A DNA stretch of 64,000 bases from Micrasema longulum (taxonomy: Eukaryota; Arthropoda; Insecta; Trichoptera; Brachycentridae), in assembly GCA_022494885.1 (NCBI GenBank), contig JAGVSM010003736.1, forward strand, positions 1-64,000. The letters are read 5' to 3'. A program made the position numbers and the translations under genes. The notes under the pieces are model-generated. The model was given only the letters and a program-made list of their open reading frames with translations. It ran no database searches and was not told the origin of the DNA. Shown piece after piece: positions 58,001-64,000 of this stretch (its first letter is position 1; each line of letters begins with the position of its first letter).

Positions 58001-60984
58001 TAGAAATTAGGCCTCCTGACTTATTGTGGTGCAAAAAAAATGCATCTACGGTGCGTTCGAAGTTTAATAGCCTATATTAATATAGAAGTCCCTGTCGGAA
58101 ACCAAGTTAACATACCATTTTTATTTATTTCTTAACAACTGTCTGCTATGCACACTCGCCCGCATAAAAAAATGTTTCAATCGACTGAACAAATGTTATT
58201 ATTTTATGTAGATGAAGTGTGTATGTACATATATGTCACGTATATACTATTTTGTAGGTAAGTCATTGAATTCTTGCATTCATCTTTAATGCTGCAGATC
58301 TATATTTTTAGTTACATGTTCAAATTAATTACCCACTAAGTCTAGATCGGTGGGACAAGACATATTTATTTTACACACATACACAAGCATTATAATACAT
58401 TTATTAATTACCTTTAAACATTTATTATTATATTTATTAAAGTATTTTTTCAGTTTTTTTTGTTTCGTTTGAAGATCTTTCATGTTAACACACCTTGAAA
58501 TAACGCAATTTAATATTCGTTCCTGAAGTAATTTGTAATTTGTTATTGATATTGTAATAGTTATTGATCTGTAGATGTGAGTGAGGAAAACTGTTTTTTT
58601 TTTATATCAATCAGATCAACAAAGAAAACTACAATCAATTTATAGTCACAAAGCTGTTTTACCGGCAGGATATAGAATTTCAAATGAACACCTTTGCTCA
58701 TATATTTTGCCTCATAAATTACGCTATCCGGTACAATCCCCCTTAACAGTCTCACCTGAATATTACATTTGGCCCAAATTACTGGAAGGTGAGACCCCAA
58801 ACACGCACTGCGTAAAATATTATAATCTGTTCGAGTGAGATATATACATTATACATGTACCTATGTCTGAATGTTTTGAAATATAATACCGTTAATGACT
58901 TCAAACCAGTACTTTAATCTGTTGCAGATTCCATCAATATGAATACTCAAACTATATTTACAATTAACATATTTACGTGTATAATTATTTATAATATCTA
59001 CAATACGACAATAATTACATTTTTTAATTCTATTCTTGGATTTGAATAAAGGCAATAACTTATATGGGCTTATATATCATTTTCAAAATCGCATTTATTC
59101 ATATATGGTGAGGATTGATGTTTTTTTTTGTTTCTTTATAATTTATTACTAAGCTTTTTTCATGCGCCCAGTAAACGAGATTTAAAAAATCTTTTTGAAG
59201 CATTTTTTGGCAAATTTTAAAATTTTAATAGCCAAGGGAGAATCATCTGCCAATTGGAAATATTTCGAAAAATTTTTGCAGTATTTTATTGAATTACAGT
59301 TTAATTCTCTTTTTATCTTTCCTCTCCCCGATGGAGGTTGAAAATCATCGCAGCAGTTTTCACTTTGTTGGCAGCTACCCTGAACAGGATCCAGTGCTGT
59401 AATGAAACATGTGAGTGTACTGATGCAACAATGAAAGCTACAATATTAAGTTATGAATCGGTTCTTAGATTGATCCTTGAACCGTTCCCATGGACACAAC
59501 ACCCTCACTATTCAAATTTTACAATCATTTTCTGATTTTTTAGGTAATTGTCAATAATTTTCCGTACCTTATCCTTGTTCCTGAAACGCCAAGAGATTTT
59601 ACGAATTTACATGATTTAGCGTATCTTACGCTTTTGAAAAGTCTATAAAACATGTTTTTATCGTTTAGGTTATTTGAAAATATAGAAAGTAGTAGCGTAG
59701 TAATCTTTTTTTACTGGAATCCATTCTGATAAATACATACAATACTTATTATTTCTATACTTTTAATTGCCTATAATTTCTTGATGAAAATGCATTTATA
59801 CGTTCACAAGATGTTTTTTTTATTTTCGATGTTGATACATTAAACATCGACGTATCGATGAATCGATGTTTCCTTAGGCGAATTCGCATCTCTTCTTAAG
59901 AGGCTGGCGAGGATTATCCGCCCTTGGTCTGAAAAGCCTACACATCACTCGGGTGATTGATCCTCTTCTAGAGAAGAAAGTAACGCGCCATTCAAGACAG
60001 CGCGGGAAGATCGATTGGTAGTGCCAATTTCTAGCCGTCTCCGAGCTTTTCAACTCCTGCTTAGTTGTACACAAAATATTTAAGACGAAATTCAGTCCAA
60101 ACCGACTTTACAAAAAGCAAAAAAGTTTCCTTTCTAAATAATTCAATGAAGTATTATTAAAAAAAAAACTGACTTTTATAATTAACTTTGGTAAATATTT
60201 GTATATAACCAGTTACCGACTTTTTTATGTCTTCTGGTTTAGAGACATACCCGTCTCGTAGTCAAGGCAATAATTAGTTTTTTTTAAATCTTGTTTTGAT
60301 TACATTTATGCGCACACACTGTTTGTGTATGTATATATATTTTTTTCAATGTTTAAAATACATTCAAGTAAATGCCTGTTCTTTAGTTTTAATTGTATTA
60401 TTTTTCTCTATTTTCCAACTTAAAAAAAAAATATTTATTAAATCATTTCATCTGGTTTTGTCGAGTTTTTAAAAAAAATAATTTTAAAAGCATCAAAAAC
60501 AAAATAATATATATTCATTATTTTATATGTATATTGTATTATGTCTGTACTCTTTTATTTGATAATTAAATAAAACTTATGTCTGAGCACCCGATGACAA
60601 ACTATTATTTAATAGTTTATCGGGACAAAATATGTTTTAATACTTTGTTTTCTTTTGATAACGTAATAATATTGTCATAATATGAGTATTTTATTGAATA
60701 AAGACTCTATGAAAAAAAAACCGTAATGTTATCAATGTTAATAAAAAATAAATAAATGAAAAAAACTTAAAAATCCAAAAAAAGCCTTCACCATATAGTA
60801 GTTGCCCAAAAATATAAAACTAATGAGCTGATAGGACACATGATACTAGACGCTAACACCAACGTGCATTGATACAGTGTTTTATTTATTTAGTTTTTTA
60901 TTTCTTACTTCTTGGCATGAACACTTGACAAACTTACTACTATGCTCTATTTTTTGTTAATTTATTGATATTATTCTAACTTTG
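58001..60984. other. Mostly AT-rich, three unassigned frames
   Basis: The frame at 58620-58837 (+) ends SPEYYIWPKLLEGETPN and the one at 59338-59535 (+) begins IIAAVFTLLAATLNRIQCC and has several Cys. Both look less random than average but start at no ATG and match nothing I know. The block 59870-60080 is GC-richer with a Cys/Arg-rich - frame. None is called as a gene. Confidence 0.3.
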
Positions 60985-61345
60985 CTAGAATTCCACTCGT
61001 CCATTCGCTTTGTAGCTGCACGATGATTGGTAATCTAGCTTTCATATATCAACTTTAAAATACCTTAATTTTGTAAATGGGGTCTAGAATTCCAATTGTC
61101 TATGCGCTTAGTAGCTGCAAGACGTGTTGTAATCTTACTCCTTTTTATTATTCATATTATTTTAAAAAAAATAGTATCATTAATACACTAAATTTACTGT
61201 CTATGCGCTCTGTAACTGCAAAACGTCCTGTAATCTAGCTCCTATCTGTTATAATTTTTGATTGATCTTAATTGAAAACGAAGAACTAGAATCCCTACCG
61301 TCCATGCGCTCTGTAGCTGCAAGACGTACTGGGATATTTATTAAT
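60985..61345. repeat. Four degenerate tandem units of about 100 bp
   Basis: The core catgcgctctgtagctgcaa (with variants) followed by gacgt and tgtaatctagct recurs at about 61000, 61100, 61201 and 61302. Spacer lengths and sequences vary. The array lies just before an L2-like LINE tail. Confidence 0.65.
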
Positions 61346-61346
61346 T

Positions 61347-61398
61347 GTACAGCGCCCTTGAAGTGACTTTCACAAAAATGGCGCTACATAAATTATCC

Positions 61399-61402
<4 letters not shown>
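61347..61402 (+). repeat. CR1/L2-like LINE 3' tail
   Basis: cagcgcccttgaagtgactt ... aaaatggcgctacataaatt matches 40385-40445, the 3' end of the LINE at 39405. Only the tail is present here; it may be a very short truncated insertion or a SINE using that tail. Confidence 0.6.

Positions 61403-61439
<37 letters not shown>
61402..61439. repeat. (TA)19 microsatellite
   Basis: Uninterrupted ta run directly after the LINE tail. Confidence 0.95.
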
Positions 61440-61440
<1 letters not shown>

Positions 61441-63289
61441 CATTTTTTGAAATGCCAAATATCGCCCGCTATACGATGTTTTATTGAAATAATTATCGTG
61501 TATCAAGTAAATTCACACTCCTTCTTTCCTTTCCTATTTTTTTTCGATTACTATCATAAGATTAAATATTTTTTTATTCAGTGGATATTTAACACAATAC
61601 TTTGTAAATCCTCCGCTATTTGCTTTGATATGTTCGTAGTCTATTTATAATACGTATAATGTATTTTATTAAATACGAGGGAGTATATTGACCCGGACAA
61701 GTGACAAAAGTGGAGGACAATAGGGCTTATATAAAATGTATGGTAAGATCTGGTAACTTATCGAATCGTCCAGATAAAAGGATTTGATTTAATATTCTAA
61801 AGAGGATATTAAACTATCCATAAGTAAGCCAAAGCAGAAAAGCACCAAAAGAGATCTTTGCCATGCGCCTAAGCTCGAGGGCATATAACCTAATAAGAAT
61901 TGGTGATTTATTTAATAGATTTTAGGTGTTTGATTTTAAAAAAATACGTTTGTCTTGATTTTAATTTAATTTTGTAGCTTTCATATAATTTAAATAGTAT
62001 TAATTTTGTGCGCTGTAAATAAGTGTAAACATTTAAGATAATACTTTTTTTATTATAGATTTCATCATATCTGATGATTACTTTAAAGATTATTGATTAC
62101 CTAATAATATAGTTGTAAAACAGTCTACCAATTGTTGTTTTTTTATCGATTTACTAAGAAAAACATACTTTGGACTATAGTTGCATGCTTCATAACACAA
62201 CTATGGTCAAAAGTTTTAATATATATGTAAGTTATGTACATACAGATTAACAAAACTCTTTGATTCCAATTACCGGTCTTCTTGCTTAGCAAAAATAAGC
62301 ATCAAAAGCTTTATTTTAAATGCTGTAAGAAAATCTCTAAAAGGTAACGTACTTTTGGACCATAGTTGTGTATAATTACAGTACTTAAACTAAATTAAAT
62401 AACGATTTGTTAAGAGCTCCCTTCTGTGTAATAACTAAGATACTTGCCTCATGCAGGTGTCCATTCAGGTTTGATTCTCAATGAGAGCAAAATAATTACA
62501 TAGGTTTTTTCTCAAACCTTAGTACACTAACACTAAATATTTGCCGGATTAATAAAATTTTTGGTTAATTGTAATGCAAAAAACAAAATATTGGTTTATA
62601 AAATGTTTAAGGGTTCTTTGAATGACTAATTTCTTTATTTTTGGCGAAATAGATTTTATTTATTTATTTTCATACATGTAGTTAATTACACATTATATGA
62701 GACATTAGTCCCAACCCCATGGGACTTAAAGTTATGTGTTGAAACGGGACGAGCAATTAGTTAACACAGACACATGAGTGTATCACCACAAATATTGGAT
62801 CAGAAACACGAAAAAAAATTTTTTTCAAACATATACATGACACATCAATATTGTAAAAAATAAACTCAAACATTTGGAAAATCATCAAGAAGTTATATAA
62901 TCATGACCATTATACGGAAAAATAAAATTAATTAATCCAAAAAACGCATAAATTTTACGGACTTGGGCCACAATATGGACTGATTCGAATTGTTTATTAT
63001 TTATAGCTGTATGTTATGTTCTATGTCACAAAATAATTATGGTGATTACCAAAGAGATTACTTTCCAAAATTCCAATTGATTTTTAAAATATTGCAACTC
63101 GACAAATATGCATTAGCTACATTAAACGTACGTTCTCTAATCAAACAGCTTTGAAACTAGAAACGATCACGACTAATCGAGAACTATATTCGTAATTGAG
63201 TGCACATAGTAATAAATCAAATTAAATTATAAATATCTAGTTGATTTAAAAACGAACTACCTAATATTTAAAGCCTTTAGACATTTAAT
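61440..63289. other. AT-rich, decayed S3-like SINE near 62430-62520
   Basis: ttctgtgtaataactaagat and caggtttgattctcaatgag near 62430-62490 look like a decayed tRNA-type head. Nothing else recognised. Confidence 0.35.
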
Positions 63290-63649
63290 TCGAAACCAAA
63301 AAACCTAATTGCGTCCTGAAAGCGTCCTGAAAGCGTGTAAAAACTTAAAAAAAGATTATGTAACTTTTCATTTGTAAATATGTACCTAGGTACTTGTTTA
63401 TGATTAAATACCATAAATTGAAATAATAAAATATTCAAACTTAAGATAACTTAAAGTAAATGTCAAACTAAACAGAATTTAAGTGAAAAATTTGATTGGG
63501 ATCCAAAAACTTATATTGTTAGTATACATTCAAATACAAACTTTTTTTATCGTGTAAAAGAGCTATAAAATTTTCTTTGGCAAAGCTCATCATTTTGCGA
63601 CAAAACAGGTAAATTGGTCCAGTAGTTATTTTTGCCTTTTATAAATAGA
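63290..63649 (-). mobile_element. Helitron-like non-autonomous element, copy C (partial)
   Basis: On the - strand: start TCTATTTATAAAAGGC preceded by A, then actactggaccaatttacct, and later ataaacaagtacctaggtac and acacgctttcaggacgc, which match copies A and B in order. Its 3' end was not found. Confidence 0.4.
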
Positions 63650-64000
63650 TTTAGAGATTAAGTGTTAGACATAGAATTAAGAAGAGTCCAGAAACCGCAT
63701 ACGAGCATCAAACAGAAGGCGACTAAACTACTCGTAATTGAGTATTTTACGTTTGGACCCATTAGTTTCTTTGTAGACGTCGCTCAGTACGCAACTCCTG
63801 ATTTGAATTTAACTATACCGTGTTGTGTCCTTTTAAAGTTTAGAAATACTGCTGGAACCTTAAAGAAAAATGATGGGATCACATTTCATTGTAATTAGCA
63901 AATGAATGTGTAAGTAGCAAATACATTACATAAAAATTTAATTATTTTTCCATCTGTCAGATTGTGTAAAAAAAGAAAATGGACATTTCGTTAGTGTTGC
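63650..64000. other. Unassigned frame at 63662-63898
   Basis: The + strand frame LDIELRRVQKPHTSIKQKA ... NTAGTLKKND has a plausible protein composition but no ATG start and no family I recognise. It is not called as a gene. Confidence 0.3.

Noticed and set aside
61345..61650. 101-codon frame with an Ile-Tyr run
   Set aside because: It runs through the LINE tail and the (TA)n microsatellite.

Overview
This is an AT-rich piece of animal nuclear DNA, most likely from an insect and probably a moth or butterfly. Exons end at GT and begin after pyrimidine-AG, coding DNA is sparse, and the repeats are the mix I associate with insect and especially lepidopteran genomes: tRNA-derived SINEs, RTE-, Jockey-, R1- and CR1/L2-like non-LTR retrotransposons, a mariner, hairpin MITEs and Helitron-like repeats. 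The insect call is firm; the order is an inference.

The only host gene I can support is at the left end, on the + strand. It is the 3' part of a beaten-path (Beat) family gene, which encodes an immunoglobulin-domain neuronal adhesion protein. One internal exon (1373-1847) ends in phase 1. Two separate downstream acceptors continue the same phase. One (2599) adds a hydrophobic, GPI-anchor-like tail; the other (4736) adds a short polar tail. Each is followed by AATAAA signals. The gene therefore appears able to make membrane-attached and secreted forms by choice of last exon. A third acceptor in the same phase, at 15860, opens a 68-codon frame and is a weaker candidate.

From about 5.1 to 13.2 kb lies a graveyard of nested non-LTR elements. 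A nearly intact, 5'-truncated Jockey-like LINE (5479-8621, - strand, one frameshift in an A7 run) has split the endonuclease of an older RTE-like element, whose halves flank it. Next to it, an R1-like RT/RNase H remnant (- strand) appears to sit inside another RTE copy (+ strand).

From 13 to 53 kb the DNA is non-genic. It carries at least three tRNA-derived SINE groups, a decayed mariner (24375-25605), two MITE families, a long-armed foldback (27744-27950), three related Helitron-like copies, and fragments of several LINE families. One LINE has lost its middle, joining a zinc-finger ORF1 to the end of ORF2. There is also a 13-copy array of an exact 10-bp unit.

From 53.9 to 56 kb on the - strand is a decayed protein gene that I match from memory to a repetitive, uncharacterised arthropod ORF family. 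It has a PIN/FEN-nuclease-like core and a cysteine-rich C-terminus, and a 300-bp hairpin MITE has inserted in it. The remainder to 64 kb is AT-rich with SINE, LINE-tail and tandem-repeat remnants. I see no intact tRNA or rRNA gene and no CRISPR array.
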